From positions 127,127 to 191,126 of the forward strand of contig NAOQ01000015.1 in NCBI GenBank assembly GCA_002751075.1: 64,000 nt of DNA, read 5' to 3'. Below, in pieces: positions 31,481-64,000 of the stretch. Position numbers and translations under genes: made by a program. Under the pieces are notes generated by a model. That model saw nothing but the letters and a program-made list of their open reading frames with translations. It was not told the origin of the DNA and did not search any database. Source of the DNA: Ichthyophonus hoferi (taxonomy: Eukaryota > Opisthokonta > Ichthyosporea > Ichthyophonida > Ichthyophonidae). Every line of letters begins with the position of its first letter. Position 1 is the first letter of the stretch.

Positions 31481-33897
31481 CTACCCACCTATCGCCCTAT
31501 TGATCGCAGTCTCAGCCGAGAAAGTAGCCACATGTGATGTCAAAATAACAGGGTCATATGTGTGTTGCAGCAGCAATATACTGCTCTTTGTCTCGTATTC
31601 CTGACTATACATCGCCGCCAATTGATCCATCCATTCCAAGTAAGTAGATACAGACACGTTACTTGCACTGGACTGGCATACATCCGTTATAGTGTAGTCT
31701 GTGGTTGTTATGAGCACAGGCTGTTAATTACTAAGTATGTATACAAACGAATTGATGAGCGTGCTCTCTTGGTCTATGCTTATATATTGTTCACTTGAAG
31801 AATACATTGTCACATTTTGCTACCTTAAACCTCAAACTTAGCCTTGCTTTTTTGGTTTAGTGTTCAGTTCACCTTCTGTGATTGTATATAATTATATTAT
31901 GTTCCTTTATATTAGTCGGCCACAATGAAAGTGTTTCCTATATACTTACATTTTATGGAAGCTGTTATGTTCTTCTTTCCTTCATCTATCCAATTTTAAA
32001 TTTAACGTTATTTTCTCCTTAAACTAATTACAAACTATAATAAACATCAGTCTATTGTCAAGGGATGTACCTGATTTTACCTGTTTTTAAAGGTGGAAAG
32101 ATTTGTGCCACTGTAACATATCATATGTTGTTGAACATGAATTAGTTGGAAATAAAGACTGAGGGCTTTGTGCATGAGATTCAAAAAGTACCTACAAAAT
32201 ATTCAAATAATTCCCTTATAAATGGTTAAGTAACTGGCATATACCAGTAAAACGCCATCTGAACATCATATCAAGGTCTCTTACACATAGATAAACGTAC
32301 CAAGATATGAAACACGTATGGATACAATTAATAAATTGAAAGAGAGAGGATAGAGTATTAATAAACCAATAGAATACCTTTTTGACTATAAATATCGAAA
32401 GCTTCATCTCGTAACCTTTGCATTTGTAAAGCTATTTGCAGAAAATTGGGACTGGGGAGGAGGGTTATAAAGAAATAATTATTAGTCAATAATATACATA
32501 TACCCTGGGTACGTGTCGTCCATCATCAACATGAACTACGTTCAATGTGTGTTTATCAGGTGGTATTAATTTACCTAATAACTATATCTCCCCCTGGGTC
32601 ATCTCACCTTTTACCTCTGATAATTCTTTGTGATAGACCTGTCTCTCTCAACTTCAGCCTAAAAACATAAACCAATTTAAAGGGATCTATATTTAAATAC
32701 TATGTTATTGCATGATAAAAATTGCGATGATTAGAATAAGACAAAGCAACCGAACAGAATTGTTGGAATAACACACACACATATATATCATACCATAATT
32801 ATAACATTTTTTGTTGATAGTCAGAAAAATATTCATAGATTTATATCAAGGGTAGGTTTTAATACATAGATAATCTAGCCCCTCCTAAGATAGATAGCAT
32901 ACATTTCATCACAGCATATTTATGTAGTAATGGAATATTTTCAAGGAAACATGCACTACCTAGATAGAAAAGAAATAAAGGGATCCAAAAGGAAAAAAAT
33001 AAAAATAAAAATGGTAAACAAGTTTTGATATTGGTATTGACTAGAGGAAAGATATATGTTGATAGATACCGCACATCTCTTTCCTTCTGTCTAGTTCCAT
33101 AAGCCGTCATATCCCTTTCTTACATTTTCTATAACTCTGGAGCAAAATTTGCAGAAATTACACGGGTTTAAGTATACATCATACCAGGTCCGGTCCTACC
33201 TCATCATAATTGATCTATCGCTATTCCTATTTAATCGCATATCCCTTTCACTATTATCATATGTACCCATTACTATTTACTCTCTCTACCTCATTCATTA
33301 TATACTTTGCTTGTTCAAGCCATCATTATCCGTCCCTCATTAGTTTCTGATAGCCAAGTAAACCTAAGCGTATATATACTGTTAATATATAGAAAGAATA
33401 AAAATTACAGTTAGATATTTGATAATAATAAATCATATTGTGTATGAAAAAGATATAGAATGAAAGAGCTGTTTTGTAAGTGAAAAGAAAAACGTTCATT
33501 AACGAAGTGCACCGTTGAGTAGTGAGAGAGTATATACTCTTTCTTCTAGTCAATTTACAAATCACGAAAACAAGTACAATCATATTTGTATTGTGTTGAA
33601 ACACACAAATACTTACAGCTCTAATAATAAAGTACGACTATATTTCTCTAGTTGTTGGATCTGTCCAACCACCAGTAATTCGGATAGGGACTCTATGTCA
33701 CTTAAAACACCCCAAGTTGCTTTCCCATTTTTCCCGGTTGGCCCAGCTTCCTTAATCATTGAAAGTTGCTCTGCTCCAGTCTGTAAGCTGGAAAACACTG
33801 CTTTACACTTTTTTTGTGTAGCCACCCACAAGAGATCTTGGGCATAGGCCAAGTCTAAGAGCTTGTGTAAACGGGGTACGAGTGTATTTTTCTCCAT
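31481..33897 (-). CDS. AIRIM: AFG2-interacting ribosome maturation factor (C1orf109-like)
   Basis: Four exons: 33897-33617, 32658-32615, 32431-32378, 31698-31481. They give 198 codons plus TAG (human C1orf109 is 203). The match is moderate but runs along the whole length: LLWVATQKKCKAVFSSLQTG aligns with human GLWQSALRDCQPLLSSLSNL, then QLEKYSRTLLLELLKLRE with DKLGERLAILLKVRD, DEAFDIYSQ with ERVFQIYEQ, and SVSTYLEWMDQLAAMYSQEY with SVADMLEWLQDIERHYRKSY. The protein is mainly helical with no membrane segment. The human protein works with AFG2A, AFG2B and CINP in the 55LCC complex in cytosolic pre-60S ribosome maturation. The start codon is 780 bp from that of TBCD on the other strand; the region between is damaged by an assembly gap, but the first exon itself is intact. 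Confidence 0.85.
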
Positions 33898-33992
33898 GTT
33901 TCTCAGTTAAGGTGATGAAACGGGCTTCAAGATTTGGATACTTAGCCTACACTCGTTAAAATTTCCAATTAGTTTAATAAGTGACTTTTATG
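33843..33992. repeat. Left copy of duplicated gap edge
   Basis: This 150-bp block covers the first 18 codons of AIRIM and about 95 bases upstream. It recurs at 34131-34281 on the other side of the N run with one inserted base. It is probably one genomic sequence represented twice. Confidence 0.9.
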
Positions 33993-34114
33993 NNNNNNNN
34001 NNNNNNNNNNNNNNNNNNNNNNNNNNNNNNNNNNNNNNNNNNNNNNNNNNNNNNNNNNNNNNNNNNNNNNNNNNNNNNNNNNNNNNNNNNNNNNNNNNNN
34101 NNNNNNNNNNNNNN
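33993..34114. other. Assembly gap (122 N)
   Basis: Run of undetermined bases. Both sides carry the same about 150-bp sequence, so the gap size and content are not reliable. Confidence 1.
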
Positions 34115-34130
34115 AGTAGATACTTTGGGA

Positions 34131-34281
34131 CATAGGCCAAGTCTAAGAGCTTGTGTCAAACGGGGTACGAGTGTATTTTTCTCCATGTTTCTCAGTTAAG
34201 GTGATGAAACGGGCTTCAAGATTTGGATACTTAGCCTACACTCGTTAAAATTTCCAATTAGTTTAATAAGTGACTTTTATG
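34131..34281. repeat. Right copy of duplicated gap edge
   Basis: Near-exact copy of 33843-33992 with one extra C, which shifts the frame of the copied AIRIM start (ATG at 34186-34184, minus strand). The 16 bases between the gap and this copy resemble, with several errors, the sequence next to the left copy. This is what a poor read end would give. Not counted as a second gene or pseudogene. Confidence 0.85.
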
Positions 34282-34677
34282 AAACTGGTTCATAGCTATG
34301 GCTCCTATTATCCTCAATTACAAATTTATATATTTACTTATTATTTGTAAGTGTCGTGGTAAACATACATACATAATAAATGTAAACACAACGATCCGGG
34401 GACCTCAAAAGAAATCCGTCCCAAAGACATGACGTAACGCCGTGAATATGAATAAATGTTTAATGACGTCTTATTTTTGATGAAATACATTCTACCACTA
34501 GCATTTACCCAGACCTTCAGCTATATAAACAATACTAGTATTTCAATCTTCAGCCCGAGCTCTAACCCGAGCTCTTACCTTTGTAGTTTCGCCTTCGTTG
34601 TTTGCGTATTTTCTGTATAGATCGGATATATATATTTGTAGACATCTATCTGTAGTTTCACTGGATAGAAGGAGACC

Positions 34678-55414
<20,737 letters not shown>

Positions 55415-55636
55415 TCTAGATGGTACGTCACTGAATGTCATTTATTGGCTATTTAGCTTTATGTTTTGGATCGTTGTATTATAAATTATATGGTTCTGAT
55501 TGGCTCTGGATGCTTGTTGTGGTGAGGCTTTGATTTGTTAATTTTACTTTTTCGACTGGGACCCCACCTGCTTAGATTGCAAGGTTTGAGTATTTGCTTT
55601 AGCAACAATCAGTAATAATTATCGATTAGTATGTAA

Positions 55637-55642
55637 AATAAA
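55637..55642 (+). terminator. Candidate poly(A) signal for TBCD
   Basis: AATAAA 223 bases after the TBCD stop codon, the first copy in a usual distance range. Weak evidence in AT-rich DNA. Confidence 0.35.
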
Positions 55643-57656
55643 TATTAATCTCGTATTTATATTTATATATCGATTGCTAGTAATTACAATTACACATTTT
55701 AATTATACATTATAATTTACAGTTTTAAAAAAATACCAGCAGTACATAATCAGGTCACATCCGAATGAGCCATGTACTGAGTGAGATATGTGATTGACCA
55801 TTTGATTTTAACCAGTGGAACTAACTTACTGAATAATTTAATATTCGTAGTCTCGAAACAGGCACACTCTTAAAACAAAAGTTATGCTCTAATTTTCAAC
55901 AGAATAATCATGTGCAAAACATACTAGCCCTTGATATATTTGGGATCACAGAGGACCTTACTCGTCGATGATATCTCCTCCCTCTCCGCAGATGTGATTG
56001 AATTGGACTTGTGATAATGATTATTAATGCCAAATATAGCCGAAGTCCGAAGTAGGGTTAAAAAAAAAACAGAAAATTGAATTTGGAAAAAAAATTATTT
56101 ATTTAAAATTATGACAATTTATTCCTTCCTCTGAGATAATAAGAAGTTATTTTAACATACCGGTTGCTATTTTTATTACATAGATTAGTGAAAGTAAATA
56201 TAGTCAGATAGCACACCTTTAGAGGTATGTGTGATCTGTAATTATCGGGTATTAACCAATAAAAGTATTTAGCTCTGTACTAACTATACCTGACATTTCT
56301 ATCTTTTCTTTAGTGAACCTTGATATTATGGAAATTCTTCTAGTATATTGGTTTTATATGTGGTAAAATGCAGAAAGAAAAAACCCCTATTACCGGTAAA
56401 AAAAAAGTAAAGTAATTTCAAATTATGCTGACTCTTAATTTAATGTATATTGTTTTTTATGTATCTATAAACGTACTCTATTGGTATTGGAGCTGAATAA
56501 GGCGGAAGTGGGTATGAAGGCTGCACTTGATATTCATTTCCTATACTTGTGAGAGTAAACATCGGGTAGAATTTAGCGTGAAGCCCGAGTCTTACTGCGT
56601 ACCCACAAGCGAATGGCTCTCTGATATTATAATTACAACCAATCTTGGACACTAGCTAATAACAGAATCTCGGTATTTTTTTGACTATTGTAAACCATAT
56701 CCATCATAACCCCTATGTGATTGGAGTGTGTGGAGGTTTTAGCCCTCTCAAGTGTATCTCTGAGTTACCTTGATTAATGCTATTTTTGCGAATTGGTAAA
56801 CCGTCAGCAGACTGCCTTTCCTGCATAAAAATAATAAGGCTAGGCATACTTACACTAACTACTACTTTATCAAAACATAAAAACGTCTAAGTGTGGGCAA
56901 TACATTAGCATAAGACCCGAGGTTATCAGTCCGCTTGTTGGTTTGAGGGGTTTTTAACAATACATTTGCCTTAACTCAGGTCCGATGTGAGAAGAGGCTG
57001 AATCTAATATAGTTAGTTGTTAGCATATTGTTACCTCTAACTATTTAGATCGCTTACCCTGATGATACATTATTGACTACATCTTGACCTATACAGTTCC
57101 CTCAAAGTAGAATACTGAGGGAATTTATTATTAACCAATTGTAAATAAAACACCTATTATTTGTCTAAGTGCAAGAGTTAATGTTCATTTCTTCAATAGT
57201 TGAAATAACATGGATATATATATAAAATTTATGGCCAAATAACCTCTTCCAATACGAAACCCAAGCTTCCTTGGCCGTCCTAAAGTATTTTGGAGTCCTA
57301 CTGGATCAATGGTTTATAATAATGATGAAGGTTATGGTTTATATTTCATTGGAAATAATCAAATCTGCATTACTTTTGGGGCTATACATATACAGGATAT
57401 TTGATCTAATCAATACAAGCACGATTCTATGCTCATTCTCTTTTAATACCGTATTTAATACTAGAAATGTTCTGTCTCAAGTTGAGTGTATTCTCCCGCA
57501 TGTATTACACATGTATTTAGCTCCAGTGTTGACTCGACTCACATCTTCTGATTGTCCTTAAGATACATAAAAATGACTATATAGGGAATAAATAATATTT
57601 GTTACAATTAATTCCGAAAAGAGTGAATAATGAAAGGGAATCTACAGCTAGGGTAC

Positions 57657-57704
57657 AGATAAGTAGGGAACAAGATATTAAGATAAGTAGGGAACAAGAT
57701 ATTA
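57657..57704. repeat. Tandem duplication, two 24-bp units
   Basis: Two exact copies of a unit containing AGATAAGTAGGGAACAAG. Intergenic, no coding context. Confidence 0.9.
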
Positions 57705-58313
57705 TTTGGTGAATTTGGGAATATAAGGGCGTAAGGTCTGGAATAAAAATTTGAAAATAAAATTTTATTCATACAATTGTAGCATTTGAATGTGTATTTC
57801 TAGTTTTTATTATTACATATTGCATTAACCCGTACTAATTACTAATAAGCAAGAACATTCCCACACCATCACTCAGGCATTTTGTTTGACCGAGTCTGAT
57901 GGATCCCTAAAGTGAGCAAAGTAGTAACATACTAAACTTAATCCAGTTGATTTATGGCCAATATAAGAATTAACTAAAGGCATTGAATTGACGGAGAGCA
58001 TAGTGGCTACCTTTTATCAGTAATCCCAACCATACCAGTTAAAACAGGTTAGTTGTGCCATTGGTAATAGGGTGTTATTCATTAAATATTATCTAACAAT
58101 AAATTGATTTGCTTAGAATAATATTACCATGTCCTTTCAATCTTAAGAATATAATTATTAAGTTATGAATATATAACATACAGGTTTCATTGTAGTCGCA
58201 GCCCCTTTAAGTATGTATGCGCAACAGTAACGAATTTAAGATCAAACCCTTTCTCTAGTAAATTATTTGAATGAAAAAACAAATCAAACAATGACTATAT
58301 TATTATAAGTCTA

Positions 58314-58337
58314 ACCCCCTGACCCCCTGACCCCCTC
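58314..58337. repeat. Short CCCCCTGA tandem repeat
   Basis: Two full CCCCCTGA units and a partial third, a rare C-rich patch in AT-rich DNA. Confidence 0.8.
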
Positions 58338-59118
58338 CCTACCCCTAATGAAACTACTGGCATTGGCGTGTGATTTTCTTTGATTACATATTTAAAGCAA
58401 TCAAACAATCACAAATAAACTTGCATTGTTATGTGCATAGTAATCTTAAATTGGATAAGTGGTAGATGAAAGAAAAATATAGTTACAGAAGTAGGGGATG
58501 TAATACTACAGTCAGTGAAAAATATGAATGCACAGGGGTATATAGTAACAACTAGAAGTGAGTTGCTTTCTCGTGGATTCTGTATAATACACTATATCAT
58601 AGATTATTCAGTGTCTTATCATATCATAATCTAAATTGTATGACTGGCCCGATATTCAAATTCAATTAAATAGAAAAATTGATACTACATTTTCAATGCG
58701 AACCAGGTATGAAATGTTTCAATCGAACCAGCCATTTAATAATCACCAGTGATCAAAGTATTTGAAATGAAGCAAATTGTGATAGGATCGTCCTTATCTT
58801 ATTAGAATTCCTTAAATAACCAAATGCTATTGTATTGTGCTTCATGTTTAGGTAGTTGTTAGTGTAATTACATTCTAAATATCTTGGAGTACCCTATAAT
58901 AATCCCAAAATGGCATGATGGCATATATACATAAATTAACGGACACATCAGTTGAACTGATGCATATATCTTTGGAATACGAGCAATTACGTAGAGTTGA
59001 GCTCATTAAACTGCAAATTATTATAATGTAGAAAATCTATATCAAACCTAATTAACCCCTGCAGGACTCGTTACGATATCTACTAAAACCCAACCGAGGT
59101 CGAATTTGACCATAACAA

Positions 59119-62100
59119 TTAGAAATCTTTAAACAAATCACCATAGTCTGTCTGGTCTTCCGCAGGGTCCTGAAAAAAATAACAGAGTTCGTTAGTTGGG
59201 TTGAGACCACAGGAAAAGGGGATAGATATGTAAATCTTGGTAGATATAGGAGAAAAAAGAAAATAATACGAGAGAAAGGACCCGATTCAAATCATATATA
59301 TGTTCTATGTTGACCTTTGATATAAGGGTATTGAGGGAGTAACCCTTCAGAAATCACTTTGGTTTTGACAATATATTTGAAATGTTAATGTAAACCAGAT
59401 CAGCTCTAAATTGGCGGCTATATATTACATTATCATACTGGTATACAAATATATTTCAATTTATTGTTCAATAACAAATTAAAGTTCCTAAATAACATTT
59501 AAGTATTAAACTAAAATGCCTTATTTAAAGGCTTCACCATTAGAAAATACAAAATACCTCTAATGACTATAGACCGATTGTAAAATGTAGTTACTAATCA
59601 CTACTCTAAAACCATATATTGCATAATAATAAAAACAGATCGCAAAGGTTGTTCACTCAAATGCTCTACAAAGAGAGATGATTAGAGAGGGGGTAAAACT
59701 TACCGGATTCAACTTGTAGTCAATAAAGTTAGACGTGTCATCAAATGAAGCAAACTTGGGCTTAAGAGGCGATGGTGCTCGCAGATTGGCTATGGCCGCC
59801 CAATCCATGCTATTCAACCTACGTCACCATTATGTATTAGTGCAGTTTGAAGTATTTCAGTTGTACTTTTTTAAACGTTTCTATGTGTCCGTGATAGTAT
59901 TATTATTATTGTTGTTTTTTTTGCCATAAAAAATAAATAACTCGTGAGTCAGAAGTTATAAAACAGCGGGCCAAAACCATTAATGATGATCAATCAAAAG
60001 TTACGTCTTTTCAAACATCCAATTGCGTGAGGAGACAATAACAAGAAAAACTTAAATTACTCTTGCATAGACAATAATGTTTGATTGGTAAAGGTTTGGA
60101 GTTAATATTGATCTCACAAAGACCTCAAAATATATGATTGAAAAGGTACTAAAAAAAAAAGTCAGTCTCAATGATACATATATTTTAAAGCACATCCACA
60201 CTACTGCATCCCACTGGAAACTTTCTTTAATGCTCATTAAAATCGAATCAAGCGTAAAAAACTAGAGCAACAAATTTACATCAAAATTTATAAAATAATA
60301 TTATGAAGAAGCTTTAGTTACTAATTAATCATCACGAATGATAGAGTATTAACACTGATAATAATAAAATAGAGAAAAAATAAAAACAGAAAGAAAAACA
60401 GAAAGAAAAATAAAAAGGAAATATGTATGTAGATACCATGGATGATTCTTAATTCCAGCTGCACTAAACTCCACATGCTTGGTCTCAATATAGCCCATAC
60501 GATGTTCTGGTGTCTTAGTCATCAGGGCACCGCTGTGAGACAGTACATTAATATATATGAGTATGAAGCTAAATATAAAATACGGTTCCTTATATACTAT
60601 TTATAGGAAAGTATCACTGGAGATTAACAAATAAAAATCATATCTTCGTACATTAACCAAAAACGACAGTCGGTTTTACATTGGAAAAAGCCATACATTC
60701 ACTGGAATATTTTACGTTAAAACTGGCAGGGTTATATAATTGGATCACTACAGTGATAAAAGACAGAGCCAATAGAAATATAAATTTTCCATTTCAGATA
60801 AATACTGAAACCATAGGTTAAGAAATGGCTACATCACTCCAACTCGCATGTACATTCGGAAGGTATGCAAAATAAATAAGCACATACACGTACACCTACA
60901 TATAAACATATATCTACGCCTACACATAAGCATACATACGCTAATAAATACAAACACATGGTATCCTTGCATTGCTAATAAAAGAAACAGTAACTATTTA
61001 GTAGATATAAAAAGACAAAAAGAAAAAAGAAGAAAGAAATAAAGAAAGATAGATGTATCAGCATACATGAAGCTTTTAGCGTTATCTGAGAAGTAGACAG
61101 GGAATCCTACAGGGTCCTGTACAATCATGGCGGCTAAAGTAGGTGAATGTTTGCTATGGAAAGGTAGTTCGTTGGCTAGGAGCTTTATGAGATCAGGGAT
61201 TAGTTTGGTGGGCATATATACCAGCTTGCAGGACAATGTGTACATCTATCTAGACATCTACTTAGAGTGATTGGCTAAAGGACAAAACAAATCATTAGTC
61301 AGTGAGTTAAGTAATAGAACTGATTATTGGAGAATGCATATAGAATATATAAAATACGTAATAATATACCAATAAGGAAGGTAATAACAATTAAAAGAGT
61401 AATAATAATTGGTAATATAAAATTGTTGGATGGAAGCTTATAGAAAAGATAATGTATGCAGTAGAAATTTAGGATTAATCTGAGATAAAAAGGAGCAATA
61501 ACAATCGGTAACAATGTATTGGTAATAGGATTTCAGATTCAAAAAAATAAGAACCAATAAACTCACCTCATGACAACACACACCCAGGGCCCACCAATCA
61601 ACCATCCGATCGTAAGGTATATCTGTGGCAACAGTGACCGTTAACATCTACAACGACCAGGCGTGTGTATGTATCTACTGCATGTGGTACATATTACTAC
61701 ATTCATAAAAAGTATTTCTAAATATTGTAAAAGGAAATAAAAATAAAAAAGACCGAGCAAGATAAGGAACATAAAGAAAATGAATAGATATAAAACAATA
61801 TTAATAAATACAATCCCACGCTTTAGTGGGTATATAGAAGACATGGCCAGCCAATACACACATATATATGACCGGTAGGTAAAAGAAAAAGGAAGGAGAA
61901 AGACAACGAGAGAGAAAGACAATTCCAATTATTATTCCTCTAATAATTCTAGAGAAAAATGGAGGAAAAAAAAAGAAAAAAACATGAGAGAGGAACACAA
62001 TAGTAAAACATCAATAACTATAGGAGAAAGGAAGAAAACAAGAAATAGTGATATATGTATATATATAGAAACAGCTATACCTTCAATTATCTCAGGGGCC

Positions 62101-63755
62101 AAATACTCTACGGTACCACAGAATGTTGTCGTTTTTTCACCAATAGGTAGGTAGCGGGCAAATCCTATATAGTAAAATGATTAATTAATTAGCAAAAATT
62201 GTATAAAGGCAGCAATTATTAGAGGGCTAATTAAAAATATCCAATCTCTACGTATTTTAATTTTGAATTGTCATAATTCATATAACCAGGCAAACTTAAT
62301 AGCAATCTAATTAGCAATACATTTTAGTTTTACTGTAACAAGAATAGCGTATATTAATAATATTATTGGGTAGATTGAACCCCATAGATGGTTGTGGAAA
62401 GCTCCATGAATGATAAACCCACTCAATTATTGGTCACGGTTATAAGATAATAAGATAGCTATACGACCAGTTGAAATTATGACGAACACGAGGCAATAAG
62501 AAAGGGAGCAAGTATAGAGTTAAAGTGAAATCCATGCATAAAAAAAGACACGCACAGATTGCGATAGGACTGAAGGAAGATAGAGGGAAATAATATTATT
62601 GCATATGAGGAGACAGAAAGCTAACTTACCAAAGTCAACCAGTTTTACATGTCCATGCATATCTAGCATTATATTCGTCGGTTTCTGGGGGATCGACAGT
62701 TATCAATAAATAATTGGTCTACCCATATCCATAAAATTTTAAATGTTTAATAATATAATGGGCCCCAAATAGGAAAATTCATTAAAGGGTATAAAGTTTT
62801 GAAAAATAGTAGCTTTCAATAGAAATAAATATAAGCACAAGAAACAGCATGATATTAAACCAATAGAAGACTACAAGATGGAACAATTCAAAGTGAAACC
62901 ATGGCTATTTAAAAATATATATCTAGTGTACAACATTCAATTGAATATAAATATATAAAAATTTTAATTAATAATGACACAAGATACGTATTATATTTTT
63001 GGGTGTTTCAAAAAACATTTATTCATAAAGAAGAAAATATCTATATGCACTAAGACCTTCAGATTGATTATGATAAAATGAACTGAAAAAGAGAAGAAAA
63101 CGATTGAAGTTTAATGTGATCATTAATTATCCTACCCCAATTCCGACCATCTCTTACTCAAATAAACCCCATTTAGATATTTTCATAAAAGAACAACTTG
63201 GTCAAACCACCAATCATATTCAAAAACTAAAAATGGCTAAAATATATTTCCTCTTGTTAAATATTTCCAATTTTCACCAAAACAAAATGCGCTCTCGTGC
63301 ATTTTTCTTTACTTTTATATGTTTTGGGAAACTTCTTTTAAGACCAAAAAAAAAAAATTTCCTAGAGAAGATTGGGTTTACTGTATGTTTAATCAAAGTT
63401 GAAAACCTAATTATCAATCAAATATAAGCATTTATAATTTAAAAAGTAATGTATAGATCGATAACCCTAGTCTTAATGGATGGAATGAGATTAGATATGT
63501 TACATAATGACAGATGATGCTGCTAAGTAACAATATAATCATCCTCCCATGTGTAGCCTCTTAGGTGGACTAATAGTTATAATAATTGGATGGTTGCATA
63601 GTAACAATCTCGTAAGATAGTAATAGGCTACGCCACATGGGGACGATAGAAATCAGTTAAACGTTGTTATATGCTTACAGGAATGACATGTATATATTTA
63701 CCAGATCACGATATATAATTCCCAATCGATGGAGATAATCAATGGCTAGAATCAG
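59119..63755 (-). CDS. AGC-family Ser/Thr kinase, PKA/PRKX-like, C-terminal part
   Basis: Eight exons are visible: 63755-63702, 62684-62630, 62164-62081, 61622-61567, 61182-61067, 60532-60437, 59809-59704, 59169-59119. They give the last 205 residues plus TAA. The glycine loop and N-lobe lie beyond the right edge. Motifs in order: YLHRLGIIYRDLKPTN (catalytic Asp and Asn present), VDFGFARYL, TTTFCGTVEYLAPE, YDRMVDWWALGVCCHE, ELPFHSKHS, LMTKTPEHRMG, then the AGC tail with PLKPKF, DDTSNFIDY and a terminal FKDF. A tail ending at F-x-x-F with no phospho-site extension is typical of PKA and PRKX rather than AKT, SGK or S6K. It differs from PKA at KPTN (KPEN) and GTVEY (GTPEY). The catalytic residues visible are intact, so it is probably active. 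It could be PRKX-like or a divergent lineage-specific AGC kinase. Confidence 0.92.
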
Positions 63756-63930
63756 CTGAGTGGGATAAGTGGGAAGGTCTAATTAGGAATAATGAATCTT
63801 AATTAATCATCAATGATAGTTGACACTTAAATATTGAGCAACAATTGATTAAATTTCAATATAAAACAACAATAAATAAAATAAAATAAAATAAAAATAA
63901 AACAACAATAAATAAAATAAAATAAAATAA

Positions 63931-64000
<70 letters not shown>
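63756..64000. other. Kinase intron running to the window edge, with simple repeats
   Basis: Sequence upstream of the first visible kinase exon. It holds no further exon. From 63861 it is low-complexity: a repeated 36-bp block of AACAACAATAAATAAAATAA type (near 63861 and 63897), then pure ATA trinucleotides to the end. Confidence 0.8.
63861..64000. repeat. (AATAA)n and (ATA)n microsatellite at the window edge
   Basis: Two copies of an AATAAA-rich block followed by about 30 ATA units with one interruption. The contig may well end or be unreliable here. Confidence 0.9.

Larger units (their letters stand above)
33898..34677. promoter_or_regulatory. Divergent AIRIM/TBCD 5' region
   Basis: All sequence between two opposed start codons, including the gap and the duplicated block, so the true spacing is probably shorter. 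Right of the duplication there are two CRE-like sites, TGACGTAA at 34430-34437 and TGACGTCT at 34464-34471, a TATA-like TATATAAA at 34522-34529, and a direct repeat containing the palindrome GAGCTC at about 34553-34579. Their order suits a promoter for TBCD. Function is inferred from motif and position only. Confidence 0.5.
55415..59118. other. Convergent intergenic stretch between TBCD and the AGC kinase
   Basis: 3.7 kb, the longest gene-free stretch. It should hold both 3' UTRs. Two open frames are longer than most: 57271-57561 (+, 96 codons) and 56440-56652 (-, 70 codons). Neither has recognisable domains or splice partners. Short tandem repeats lie at 57657-57704 and 58314-58337. Otherwise it is plain AT-rich sequence. 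Confidence 0.6.

Noticed and set aside
31481-33897. Calling this gene CINP because of the LxxMYxxE...H..D pattern in the last exon
   Set aside because: The full-length order of segments, the LEWM block and the N-terminal LW...SSL block fit C1orf109/AIRIM much better.
34131-34186. A second truncated AIRIM gene or pseudogene right of the gap
   Set aside because: The match continues through non-coding sequence with one indel and stops at the gap edge, as expected for an unmerged contig overlap.
56440-56652. 70-codon minus-strand frame with a proline-rich end
   Set aside because: No recognisable domain, no exon structure and no neighbouring exons; not enough to call a gene.

Overview
This is an AT-rich (about one third G+C by eye), intron-dense nuclear segment of a eukaryote. 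Nine protein-coding genes can be read, seven complete in their coding part and two cut by the window edges. All joined introns are GT-AG, and every exon junction closes in frame. A BTG/Tob-family gene and an AIRIM (C1orf109) gene next to TBCD, together with animal-like protein lengths, point to a holozoan: an early-branching animal or a close unicellular relative. The species cannot be fixed from this window.

Layout: the 3' end of a BTG/Tob anti-proliferative gene (+, to 383); RWDD1/DFRP2 (-, 6916-1701, 9 exons); an MPPE1/PGAP5-type GPI-anchor phosphodiesterase (-, 12520-8670, 6 exons); COQ4 of ubiquinone synthesis (-, 17783-14826, 6 exons); the NUDT5 Nudix hydrolase (-, 23484-19919, 6 exons); the haem enzyme ALAD/porphobilinogen synthase (+, 24033-29411, 11 exons); AIRIM (-, 33897-31481, 4 exons); tubulin cofactor TBCD (+, 34678-55414, 29 exons, about 20.7 kb); and the C-terminal part of a PKA/PRKX-like AGC kinase (-, 63755-59119), whose N-lobe lies beyond the window.

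The genes are housekeeping genes and do not form one pathway. NUDT5/ALAD and AIRIM/TBCD are head-to-head pairs with short shared 5' regions (548 and 780 bp), so they are candidates for bidirectional promoters. BTG/RWDD1, ALAD/AIRIM and TBCD/kinase are convergent pairs with 1.3-3.7 kb between their stop codons. A 122-base run of N at 33993-34114 sits in the AIRIM/TBCD promoter and is flanked by a near-identical 150-bp copy of the AIRIM start, probably an assembly artefact.

I see no new multi-gene system, no recognisable virus-like element and no RNA gene. The points most worth a second look are the replaced GNHD metal motif in the MPPE1-like protein, two changed signature residues in the AGC kinase, complementary tetranucleotide repeats flanking two TBCD exons, and the duplicated gap edge.
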